In this document: positions 1 to 5,060 of the stretch, one piece after another
Position numbering within the stretch: the stretch's first letter is position 1
Layout: each line of letters starts with the position of its first letter
Origin: Candidatus Roizmanbacteria bacterium CG_4_10_14_0_8_um_filter_39_9
Lineage (GTDB): Bacteria; Patescibacteriota; Microgenomatia; UBA1406; GWC2-37-13
Reading direction: 5' to 3'
Assembly: GCA_002784505.1 (NCBI GenBank)
Contig: PFLF01000025.1
Span: forward strand, 242-5,301
DNA: 5,060 nucleotides
The notes under the pieces: generated by a model
What the model was told of the DNA's origin: nothing
The model's input: only the letters and a program-made list of their open reading frames with translations
Databases searched by the model: none
Translations under genes and position numbers: made by a program

Positions 1-1
1 G

Positions 2-505
2 GTCCAAAACAATCCCGTTCAAAGCCGCATAATGGTCGAAGTATCAGGAAGCGTTGTAGATCCGGGGGTATATGAACTATCCCCAACCGCCAGGCTTATC
101 GATGCGCTCAAAATGGCAAAAGGGCTTTCACCCGAAGCAGATGCTTCTTTTTTTTCCCGCAACTATAATCTTGCACGATACCTCACGGATCAGGACAAAA
201 TATATATCCCGTCTCTGGTGGAAACTCAGAATAATCTTGTTGAGGAGCCCCGCCGCCTTATTGACTACACGGCTCCAAAACAAATGACGGTAAACGCAAA
301 CATAACCGCAGCCGGAGAAACCACTCCCCTCATTTCTATAAATACCGCGTCCTCCGAAGAACTACAAACCCTTTCAGGCATCGGGACTGCAACAGCTCAA
401 AAAATGATAGATGCACGTCCATACGGTTCTCCCCAAGAATTAGTTGATAAAAAAGTGATAAGCGCTAAATTGTTTGACCAAATAATAAAACTTATTCGGT
501 TATAG
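2..505 (+). CDS. comEA: ComEA-like competence protein, SLBB + helix-hairpin-helix, 5' end outside window
   Basis: The frame is open from base 2 with no stop, so the ATG at 32 is probably internal and the gene starts upstream of the window; 167 residues are visible. Residues 11-73 (counted from base 2) fit an SLBB domain: VEVSGSVVDPGVYEL, then RLIDAL and a closing NLARYLTDQDKIYIP. A polar linker follows. Residues about 111-167 form the ComEA-type helix-hairpin-helix region, with INTASSEELQTLSGIG and the GIGxxxAxKMIDAR hairpin signature. In this family an N-terminal membrane anchor holds the protein outside the membrane, where the HhH domain binds double-stranded DNA and delivers it to ComEC; any such anchor would lie off-window. 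The ComEC membrane gene starts 4 nt downstream, which supports the assignment. Polysaccharide-export proteins also carry SLBB, but the HhH and the neighbours favour ComEA. A T8 run lies inside the gene at 148-155. Confidence 0.88.
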   Translation, partial: VQNNPVQSRIMVEVSGSVVDPGVYELSPTARLIDALKMAKGLSPEADASFFSRNYNLARYLTDQDKIYIPSLVETQNNLVEEPRRLIDYTAPKQMTVNANITAAGETTPLISINTASSEELQTLSGIGTATAQKMIDARPYGSPQELVDKKVISAKLFDQIIKLIRL

Positions 506-509
506 CATT

Positions 510-1295
510 ATGAATCCGTCATTTTTTACGTCTATTTTGAATGGATATCTTCCCGAACCACACGCGTCACTTCTGAACGGTATCCTTTTTGGAATTCCCT
601 TAAAAACGAGTCCGCTGTTTTATCTTGAACTGAAACGTGTCGGACTCCTCCATTTGGTTGTATTGTCCGGCATGAATATAACGATCATTGGGTCCCTTGT
701 TGCGGTACTGACATCCCGATTTGCCCAACCCCTTCGTATCTTTCTCTCAATTGCAATGATTATTGTCTTTATCCTGTTTGTCGGCCCCGCCCCCCCAATA
801 GTCCGGGCGGGAATTATGGGAGTTCTCCCCCTCATCGCAGTCCTCACCGGACGGAAAAGTACTGCTCTTATTAATCTTCTTTTTTCCATAATACTCATTG
901 CTATATTTGTGCCGTCCTGGTTGCCCACTCTTTCATTCCAGCTTTCGGTTGGCGCAACGCTTGGTATTATCCTTTTTTTAAAACAAGAGGGTGGTCATTC
1001 TTTTTTTCATTTCATTCAACAAGAGCTTCGCACCTCGCTCTCAGCCCAAGTGTTCACCGCCCCTCTTATTTTTATCGCCTTTAAACAGATATCTTTTATT
1101 TCACCGGTTGCAAACATCCTTGTTTCCTTTCTCATAACACCGCTTATGATACTTGGGTTCCTGACTTCACTCCTCGGATCGGTCAACTATTTCCTCGGAT
1201 TGCCCACTGCAGTTATTTGCTACGGTCTTTTGATATATATGGTTGCTGTCATTCATATTCTTTCCACTCTCCCGTATGTTTTTGTCCAGTTTTAA
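510..1295 (+). CDS. comEC: ComEC competence-domain membrane protein (channel part only)
   Basis: This 261-residue, strongly hydrophobic protein matches the central competence domain of ComEC, the channel that passes single-stranded DNA across the inner membrane during natural transformation. Landmarks are GLLHLVVLSGMNI (45-57; family pattern HLLAxSGxHI), PPIVRAG (95-101), LSFQLSVGATLGI (141-153), APLIFIAF (184-191) and SPVANILVSFLITPL (198-212). About seven or eight membrane segments can be drawn between residues 45 and 255. Classical ComEC is roughly 700-800 residues, with an N-terminal DUF4131/OB-like part and a C-terminal metallo-beta-lactamase domain. Here the first is absent and the second is encoded by the next gene. 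The ATG lies 4 nt after the comEA stop, without a Shine-Dalgarno motif, so translational coupling is likely. The stop is TAA, and the next gene begins 2 nt later. Family assignment is firm; transport activity of this short form is inferred. Confidence 0.9.
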   Translation: MNPSFFTSILNGYLPEPHASLLNGILFGIPLKTSPLFYLELKRVGLLHLVVLSGMNITIIGSLVAVLTSRFAQPLRIFLSIAMIIVFILFVGPAPPIVRAGIMGVLPLIAVLTGRKSTALINLLFSIILIAIFVPSWLPTLSFQLSVGATLGIILFLKQEGGHSFFHFIQQELRTSLSAQVFTAPLIFIAFKQISFISPVANILVSFLITPLMILGFLTSLLGSVNYFLGLPTAVICYGLLIYMVAVIHILSTLPYVFVQF

Positions 1296-1297
1296 TT

Positions 1298-2113
1298 ATG
1301 ATGCGATCATATAAAAAAGAACTCGTTCTGGCGACTTGTTTCAGCATTCTTATCCTGTTTCTTTCATGGATTTTTTCTTTGTACCGGAGCCGCCCGCGAA
1401 TCGTATTTTGTAATGTTGGACAAGGAAATGGCACCTATGTCCGCACGTATGAAGGAAAAAATATTATTGTTGATGCGGGCCCTCCCAATAATGCGATGCT
1501 GGTATGTTTAGGACGCGAAATGCCCCTTTTTGAAAAAAAAATCCACGTAGCCATTCTTTCACATATGCAGTCTGATCATGTGGGAGGATTTCCGGAAATA
1601 GTCCGTCGGTATGAGATACAAAATGTATATCTTCCGACAGATATTCTTTCAGAAGAGATCAAAAAAACAATGATAGATGCACATATTTACCTGACTGTTG
1701 TTCATCAAAATGATGTAATTCAAATCGGCGACGGAGAACGTATTGAGATACTATGGCCTCCTTCTTATCCCTCAAGCACAAAGACATCTCTTGACATGAA
1801 TATGTTTTCGATAGTTGCCAACGTATGTATTTACGATAGGTGCATTCTTTTACCCGGGGATACTCCTTTTCAGACGCTCGTTAATAGTGTGAGGCTTCCC
1901 CAACAAGTGGCGGTGCTTGAAATTGCCCATCACGGATCACAAAATGGAACATCGTTTAAACTGTTGCAACTCATACATCCGGAAGAAGCAGTTATAAGTG
2001 TTGGAAAAAATAATTACGGTCACCCATCAAAAAAAGTAGTAGATCTTCTGAAGAAATTCCAAATACCATTTAAAAGAACGGATATCGACGGAGACATCAC
2101 CATTCCCTTATGA
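1298..2113 (+). CDS. Membrane-anchored ComEC-type metallo-beta-lactamase-fold hydrolase
   Basis: This 271-residue protein corresponds to the C-terminal domain of classical ComEC. A hydrophobic segment at residues 10-27 should anchor it in the membrane. The MBL landmarks follow in order: VGQGN (40-44), IIVDAG (56-61), SHMQSDHVGG (88-97), LLPGD (184-188), HHGS (211-214), NNYGHP (238-243) and TDIDGDITI near the C terminus. The metal-site core keeps H89, D93, H94, D188 and H211/H212, but Q91 sits where ComEC proteins usually have Asp, and N44 replaces the usual Asp of VGQGD. In fused ComEC this domain is thought to degrade or process the non-transported DNA strand. I chose ATG 1298 (1301 is equally possible), 2 nt after the comEC stop. 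An in-frame ATG at 1217 would overlap comEC by 79 nt and add a non-family leader. An A9 run lies at 1533-1541. The TGA stop abuts the stop of the convergent regulator gene. Confidence 0.88.
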   Translation: MMRSYKKELVLATCFSILILFLSWIFSLYRSRPRIVFCNVGQGNGTYVRTYEGKNIIVDAGPPNNAMLVCLGREMPLFEKKIHVAILSHMQSDHVGGFPEIVRRYEIQNVYLPTDILSEEIKKTMIDAHIYLTVVHQNDVIQIGDGERIEILWPPSYPSSTKTSLDMNMFSIVANVCIYDRCILLPGDTPFQTLVNSVRLPQQVAVLEIAHHGSQNGTSFKLLQLIHPEEAVISVGKNNYGHPSKKVVDLLKKFQIPFKRTDIDGDITIPL

Positions 2114-2851
2114 AAGAAGAATGCTGCGGATTTCTTTGAAAATATTCATAGCCTCATATCCTATCCATCCTTCGCCCATGACGTCAACGGGTAAGCCGGG
2201 ATCATCGCGAAGAAGAGTAATATATTCACCAATGACCGCAATGAACTTATCGTTTTTATCACCGTCCTTAGATAAGACTTCGTGCCATTTTTTAAAAAGT
2301 TCCCGATATTTTTTATCAAGAAGGCTTTTTCCCCACACTTTTTCGATAAGAACTTCCTGTTTCCCGAATACATGATCGGACTCAAATGCCTGAATATACT
2401 GCTCCTCTGCCTTGCCAGCTACCATCTCTTTTAAGTGCGAAGTAATCGGATGAGGAGTTACCCAAAATGAACGGTGCCAAGGCCCCAAACCCCAACCCTG
2501 CATCTCACGACGCAGCTTATCCCGAAGTTCCCGTTTTGATTCCGGAATTTCATATGAAATGATTCTCCATTTGCCATCCCATTTTGCTTTTAAGAAGCGG
2601 AAGAAGGGAAACTCAAAGCTTAAGCTTTCAAAACCGGCATCGGTTAAACGATACGACTCTGCTTTGTCATCTTCTTTTTTTTCAATTGATCCTTCTTTCA
2701 TAAGTGCGGAAAGCGTCGCTTTTGTTTTTTGATTGAGCGAGTAGTCAAAAATATGCTGGACATTTTCATCAATTGCAACAAACTTAAATTCAACGTCTGA
2801 AAGTAAGAATAAGGATAATAATATTTTCGTTCGTCTCTCTTTAACTCCCAT
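2108..2851 (-). CDS. PaaX-family transcriptional regulator
   Basis: The 247-residue product has PaaX-family architecture. Residues 1-78 look like a winged-helix DNA-binding domain, with a helical start, KTKATLSALMKEGSIEK as probable recognition helix and turn, and SYRLTDAGFESL as wing and closing strand. Residues 90-170 match the central Cas2-like ferredoxin-fold domain: WDGKWRIISYEIPESKR, then LRREMQGWGLGPWHRSFWVT and PHP. The C-terminal part (171-247) has the family's Trp/Tyr-rich helices and DPGLPVDVMGEGWIGYEA. PaaX itself represses phenylacetate catabolism, but no such genes are visible, so the target is unknown. It is somewhat shorter than typical PaaX (about 300 residues). The ATG at 2851 is the only reasonable start; an AGGAG lies just 3 nt before it and a good promoter directly upstream. 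The gene converges on the com operon with a 6-nt overlap. It is not a CRISPR Cas2: no cas gene or array is present. Confidence 0.85.
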   Translation of the reverse strand: MGVKERRTKILLSLFLLSDVEFKFVAIDENVQHIFDYSLNQKTKATLSALMKEGSIEKKEDDKAESYRLTDAGFESLSFEFPFFRFLKAKWDGKWRIISYEIPESKRELRDKLRREMQGWGLGPWHRSFWVTPHPITSHLKEMVAGKAEEQYIQAFESDHVFGKQEVLIEKVWGKSLLDKKYRELFKKWHEVLSKDGDKNDKFIAVIGEYITLLRDDPGLPVDVMGEGWIGYEAMNIFKEIRSILLS

Positions 2852-2854
2852 ATG

Positions 2855-2859
2855 CTCCT
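2855..2859 (-). promoter_or_regulatory. Shine-Dalgarno-like AGGAG before the PaaX-family gene
   Basis: On the minus strand AGGAG is followed by CAT and then the ATG at 2851. The 3-nt spacing is shorter than usual, and the transcription start predicted from the adjacent promoter falls within or after this motif, so it may not be used. It is the only clear purine-rich Shine-Dalgarno match before any start in this window; the other genes have none. Confidence 0.35.
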
Positions 2860-2860
2860 A

Positions 2861-2889
2861 ACTGTAACAGACGCAAAAAAAGTTGTCAA
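2861..2889 (-). promoter_or_regulatory. Sigma70-type promoter of the PaaX-family gene
   Basis: Reading the minus strand, a perfect -35 TTGACA (2889-2884) is followed by a 17-nt spacer and the -10 TACAGT (2866-2861), a 4/6 match to TATAAT, preceded by TG in the extended -10 position (2869-2868). Transcription would begin near 2855-2853, so the mRNA would start about 2-4 nt before the ATG at 2851, leaderless or nearly so. The match is direct; the start site is inferred from usual spacing. Confidence 0.5.
2862..2870. repeat. Short palindrome CTGTAACAG over the regulator's -10 element
   Basis: CTGT and ACAG form a perfect 4-1-4 inverted repeat that overlaps the -10 of the PaaX-family gene. A repressor bound here would block its own promoter, and many such regulators are autoregulated. 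The site is short enough to occur by chance, so this is only a candidate operator. Confidence 0.22.
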
Positions 2890-3000
2890 GGGGAAAACAA
2901 AATAAAGCCTCCAGACCGAGGAGAGAGTTCTTCGGGGTCAAGAATAATTGTGTCTCTCAGTGGGCGAAGTAAGATGCGGCGGGAAGAGATATTGCCTTAA
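2890..3000. other. GC-richer, hairpin-forming intergenic island of unknown function
   Basis: By hand count 2907-2990 is about 54% GC, against about 13% for 3001-3097. It contains two nested stems: GAGAGA (2921-2926) with TCTCTC (2953-2958), enclosing TTCTT (2928-2932) with AAGAA (2940-2944). The minus strand is open for 36 codons (2996-2889) but has no usable start codon near its 5' end, so I do not call a gene. No tRNA cloverleaf, terminal inverted repeats or known riboswitch core was recognised. It may be a small RNA, a dispersed repeat, or a gene remnant. Confidence 0.4.
2894..2921 (-). terminator. Weak terminator-like hairpin with T-rich tail
   Basis: On the minus strand CCTC (2921-2918) and GAGG (2911-2908) can pair around a 6-nt loop, followed by a T-rich stretch reading CTTTATTTTGTTTT. 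The stem is only 4 bp, so this is a poor intrinsic terminator by itself. It gains interest only if something is transcribed leftward from about 2994. Confidence 0.2.
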
Positions 3001-3006
3001 ATTATA
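3001..3006 (-). promoter_or_regulatory. Isolated consensus -10 (TATAAT) on the minus strand
   Basis: The plus strand reads ATTATA, giving an exact TATAAT in the leftward direction. No good -35 lies 16-18 nt upstream, and the surrounding DNA is very AT-rich, so a chance match is likely. If active, it would transcribe the GC-richer island at 2890-3000. Confidence 0.18.
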
Positions 3007-3013
3007 AATCCAT

Positions 3014-3042
3014 TTGACAATTATTTAATTATCATATTTAAT
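3014..3042 (+). promoter_or_regulatory. Near-consensus sigma70-type promoter for the surface-protein operon
   Basis: A perfect -35 TTGACA (3014-3019), an exact 17-nt spacer, and the -10 TTTAAT (3037-3042; one mismatch to TATAAT) point at the gene starting at 3098. Transcription should start near 3049-3050, giving a leader of about 48 nt that is almost entirely A/T and carries no Shine-Dalgarno motif. It is the strongest promoter match in the window and probably serves both exported-protein genes. Confidence 0.65.
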
Positions 3043-3097
3043 GAAACTATTACGTAGGTTTTATTATTTCTTTTATTATTTTAAGTAAATTATTTAT

Positions 3098-4690
3098 ATG
3101 AGTAGTCGCAAGTTTCTTTATCGGCTGATCCTTTTCTTTTTTATTCTTGCTCAATTTCAGTTTATTGCCTACCTGGCACTTCCCTCTTTCACCATTCCCG
3201 GTACCCGTATTACTTTTAATCCCCGTAGTATATCCTTACTAAATCCTCCTCATATTGACGCCACAGGCCTCTCTTCAGCCTCAGCAACTCTTTCAAACTC
3301 CCGTCTTTCATTTTTTGGACGAACCAGCACGGCATATAGTGCCGGAGTGACCGTTATCACGCTGGGTACACCCGCTAATGTTGTGGGAGATATTAATACA
3401 GGAAATTTGTTTCCTAATGACTCTGTATCCATTAAAAACAGTGGGGGTATTCAGGTTGCAAGCATCAGCGGTTCGACGATATTTACTTTGAAAAATTCAT
3501 TGCCTATTGCGGTTGCGAATGGAGATAGTATCTACTCTACCGAGTCCGGATCACTTACTGTCAATTTTCGGACAGCTGCAGCTGTACCTGCAGGAGGAAG
3601 TATTTATCTTAAAATTCCTGCCGTGCTTGCAGTTGCCCCTGAAATAGGGCCGACTGACGGAAGACCGGATACCGGAAACTCGATCCCAAACAACGGATTT
3701 GATACCAATACCATGACCAGTGCAAACGTTACCTGTCCTGTTGGATTTACCGCGGGCACCTATACTGCCGCAACAACCGGAGGACCGACAAATCCGCATA
3801 AATTCACCTGCAACACGGCAAGTGCCATACCCGCCGGTGCTGACTTTACCATAACTGTGGGGACTGGAGGAAAAGAACTTATCAACCCTGCTCCCATTAA
3901 TACATCGCACACTCAAGGACTGGCTGACGTATACAAAATAAATCTAGCAACAACCGACACAAGCGATGGTACTGGAAATCTTGTCGAAGATGTTGATGTT
4001 GCGGTAGCTCCTGTTGAAGGAGTGCTGGTAACTGCAACAGTTGATGAGACGCTTACCTTTCAGATTGCGGGTGTTACTGCAGATTCATCGGCATATTGCG
4101 GTGTCACGCGAACAGCCAACTCGGTCGATACCACTGCAACATCAGTCCCCTGGGGCATCATTAACTCAATCTATTCATCGGATAAAAATAACGCAGTCCA
4201 ACAACTGACAGTTTCCACCAATGCTACGACCGGATATACCGTGTATGCGGAAAGTAATGATCAGATGGGCAAAGACGGAAATACCTGCACAGGAGCAGTC
4301 CCCTCTGCCCCCGAATCAACATTCGGAACGGGTGTATGTATTCGTAATGCCAACTGTGGCGGCGGTGGATATAGTACCTGCACCCACACAACAACGGGTG
4401 ACTGGGCGCAGACACCAAATGGGTACGGGTTCGGATATTCGCTCATCAAGGCGGATGGCGCTGATAATGCAGCAGGAGACGCAACATTTACGTGGGGAAC
4501 AGCAGCTCAATTTAATGCCCGTCAATTTGCAGATAAGGAGGCCGCCTCATCTTCTGCATCGATTATGACAAATGCAGGTCCGGTAAGCGGGTCAGCAGTC
4601 TATGTGTGCTATAAAATCGCCATTCCTCCATTGCAACCCGCCGGTTATTATTTCAATAAGGTGAAGTATACTGCGGTTGCAAAATTTTAA
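3098..4690 (+). CDS. Secreted Thr/Ser-rich beta-sandwich surface protein (function unknown)
   Basis: The 530-residue protein starts with basic residues (R4, K5, R9) and a hydrophobic stretch at about 10-28, a signal peptide or N-terminal anchor. The rest is rich in Thr, Ser, Ala, Gly and Asn, and looks like successive beta-domains. Residues 80-175 hold one, ending in SLTVNFRTAAAVPAGGSIYL. Residues 205-310 hold a second, with AIPAGADFTITVG and a GLADVYKINLATTDTSDG segment. Residues 310-385 carry VTATVDETLTFQIAGV and LTVSTNATTGYTV, a style I associate with Patescibacteria surface proteins. The C terminus reads CYKIAIP...PAGYYFNKVKYTAVAKF, recalling the closing strands of WxL-type domains, but no Trp-x-Leu motif was found. 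There are eight cysteines (213, 238, 334, 397, 414, 420, 428, 504), an even number fit for disulfides. No enzyme motif, sortase signal or C-terminal anchor was seen. Its DUF916-like neighbour follows 17 nt downstream, in the same probable transcript. Confidence 0.75.
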   Translation: MSSRKFLYRLILFFFILAQFQFIAYLALPSFTIPGTRITFNPRSISLLNPPHIDATGLSSASATLSNSRLSFFGRTSTAYSAGVTVITLGTPANVVGDINTGNLFPNDSVSIKNSGGIQVASISGSTIFTLKNSLPIAVANGDSIYSTESGSLTVNFRTAAAVPAGGSIYLKIPAVLAVAPEIGPTDGRPDTGNSIPNNGFDTNTMTSANVTCPVGFTAGTYTAATTGGPTNPHKFTCNTASAIPAGADFTITVGTGGKELINPAPINTSHTQGLADVYKINLATTDTSDGTGNLVEDVDVAVAPVEGVLVTATVDETLTFQIAGVTADSSAYCGVTRTANSVDTTATSVPWGIINSIYSSDKNNAVQQLTVSTNATTGYTVYAESNDQMGKDGNTCTGAVPSAPESTFGTGVCIRNANCGGGGYSTCTHTTTGDWAQTPNGYGFGYSLIKADGADNAAGDATFTWGTAAQFNARQFADKEAASSSASIMTNAGPVSGSAVYVCYKIAIPPLQPAGYYFNKVKYTAVAKF

Positions 4691-4707
4691 AAATCATTAA
4701 AAATCTT

Positions 4708-5060
4708 ATGATAAAAGTTATAAAAATTATAATCTTTATTACGGTTGTAGCCGTTATTCTTTCTGTTTCTTCAGTCTCCGCTCAGTCCGTACTTCCTTTG
4801 ACCGTTGGCCCGGCCCGTCAACAGATAACAATTAATCCGGGAGAACAGGCTTCATTTACGGTACGGTTTTATAACGAGAGTGAAACCCCCATAACAGGAC
4901 TTCTAAAGGTAAATGACTTTATTGTGCAGGACAAAGACGGATCGCCCCGCATCCTTGATGATGTTTCCCAAGGAACATCTCGATTTACGGGATCATCTTG
5001 GATCACCCTTCCCTATGACCGCATGTCTATTGCTGCGAATGATAAAGTGACAGTACAGGC
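4708..5060 (+). CDS. Exported DUF916/WxL-interacting-like protein, 3' end outside window
   Basis: The frame stays open from ATG 4708 to the window edge, giving 117 residues of a longer protein. It begins with a textbook signal peptide: K3 and K6, a hydrophobic core at 7-20, and a V-S-A cleavage site after residue 25. The mature part starts QSVLPLTVGPARQQITINPG, followed by ASFTVRFYNESETPITGLL, VNDFIVQDKDGSPRI and SWITLPYDRMSIAANDKVTVQA. This order (Pro-Gly start, Asn-containing beta strand, DF segment, then a Trp-Ile-x-Leu strand before a basal-tension strand) resembles the immunoglobulin-like N-terminal domain of DUF916, the WxL-interacting proteins of Gram-positives, which bind surface proteins and peptidoglycan. 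A C-terminal membrane helix, usual in that family, would lie beyond the window. It sits 17 nt after the secreted protein gene, with no Shine-Dalgarno motif and no terminator between. A generic Fn3/Ig-like exported protein is the main alternative. Confidence 0.7.
   Translation, partial: MIKVIKIIIFITVVAVILSVSSVSAQSVLPLTVGPARQQITINPGEQASFTVRFYNESETPITGLLKVNDFIVQDKDGSPRILDDVSQGTSRFTGSSWITLPYDRMSIAANDKVTVQ

Noticed and set aside
32..34. ATG at 32 as the true start of comEA
   Set aside because: The frame is open back to base 2, and the ATG lies at the very beginning of the SLBB domain, leaving no room for the usual membrane anchor; the gene most likely starts before the window.
620..928. Minus-strand open frame of 102 codons opposite comEC
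   Set aside because: It is opposite a clear membrane protein gene; its Arg/Ile-rich product is the usual mirror of hydrophobic codons and has no supporting start signal.
1217..1297. Upstream ATG extending the hydrolase gene by 27 residues
   Set aside because: It would overlap the well-supported comEC by 79 nt and adds a Cys/His/Ser-rich leader without family resemblance; ATG 1298 lies 2 nt after the comEC stop and puts the membrane anchor at the N terminus.
2113..2137. Hairpin AAAGAA / TTCTTT after the hydrolase stop as a terminator
   Set aside because: The stem is 6 bp of mostly A-T pairs with a 13-nt loop and no T-run after it, and it lies within the coding sequence of the regulator.
2108..2851. 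CRISPR-associated Cas2
   Set aside because: The central domain has a Cas2-like fold, but the N-terminal winged helix and the C-terminal domain are those of PaaX regulators, and there is no repeat array or cas1.
2907..2990. tRNA or known riboswitch in the intergenic island
   Set aside because: No cloverleaf arms, anticodon stem or recognised aptamer core could be drawn; only short local stems are present.
4221..4568. 115-codon open frame in another phase of the secreted-protein gene
   Set aside because: It lies entirely inside a well-supported gene, has no signal or recognisable motif, and its composition follows from the out-of-phase reading of Thr/Ala/Gly codons.

Overview
The window looks like a fragment of a Candidate Phyla Radiation (Patescibacteria) genome, most plausibly of the Microgenomates type. 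This is inferred from the gene set and style: a compact comEA-comEC operon with a split ComEC, a PaaX-like regulator without any phenylacetate genes, and a Thr/Ser/Ala-rich secreted beta-sandwich protein followed by a DUF916-like exported protein. Genes are tightly packed, most starts lack a Shine-Dalgarno motif, and TGA is used as a stop (2111-2113), which argues against the recoded Gracilibacteria/Absconditabacteria. No rRNA, tRNA, CRISPR array, transposase or insertion sequence was seen.

Left block (1-2113, + strand): a DNA-uptake operon. It holds the 3' part of a ComEA-like protein (SLBB domain plus helix-hairpin-helix), a membrane protein consisting of only the ComEC competence (channel) domain, and a separate membrane-anchored metallo-beta-lactamase-fold protein matching the C-terminal domain of classical ComEC. 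The genes are 4 and 2 nt apart, so they are probably co-transcribed and translationally coupled. ComEA would bind incoming double-stranded DNA outside the membrane, the ComEC core would pass one strand through it, and the MBL protein would supply the hydrolase part that is fused to ComEC in most bacteria.

Middle (2108-2851, - strand): a PaaX-family regulator gene that converges on the com operon. The two stop codons sit side by side in one TTATGA hexamer and the genes overlap by 6 nt. Its likely promoter lies so close to the start codon that the mRNA would be leaderless or nearly so, and a short palindrome overlaps its -10 element.

Intergenic region (2852-3097): it combines that regulator promoter, a GC-richer island (about 54% GC at 2907-2990, by hand count) that can form hairpins and has no assigned function, and a very AT-rich segment (about 13% GC at 3001-3097) carrying a near-consensus promoter for the right-hand genes.

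Right block (3098-5060, + strand): two exported proteins in one probable transcript, 17 nt apart. The first is a 530-residue cysteine-containing beta-sandwich surface protein. The second, cut by the window edge, resembles the DUF916/WxL-interacting family. Together they recall the Firmicute cell-surface clusters that pair WxL proteins with DUF916 partners. That analogy is inference and is the most interesting system-level hint in the window.
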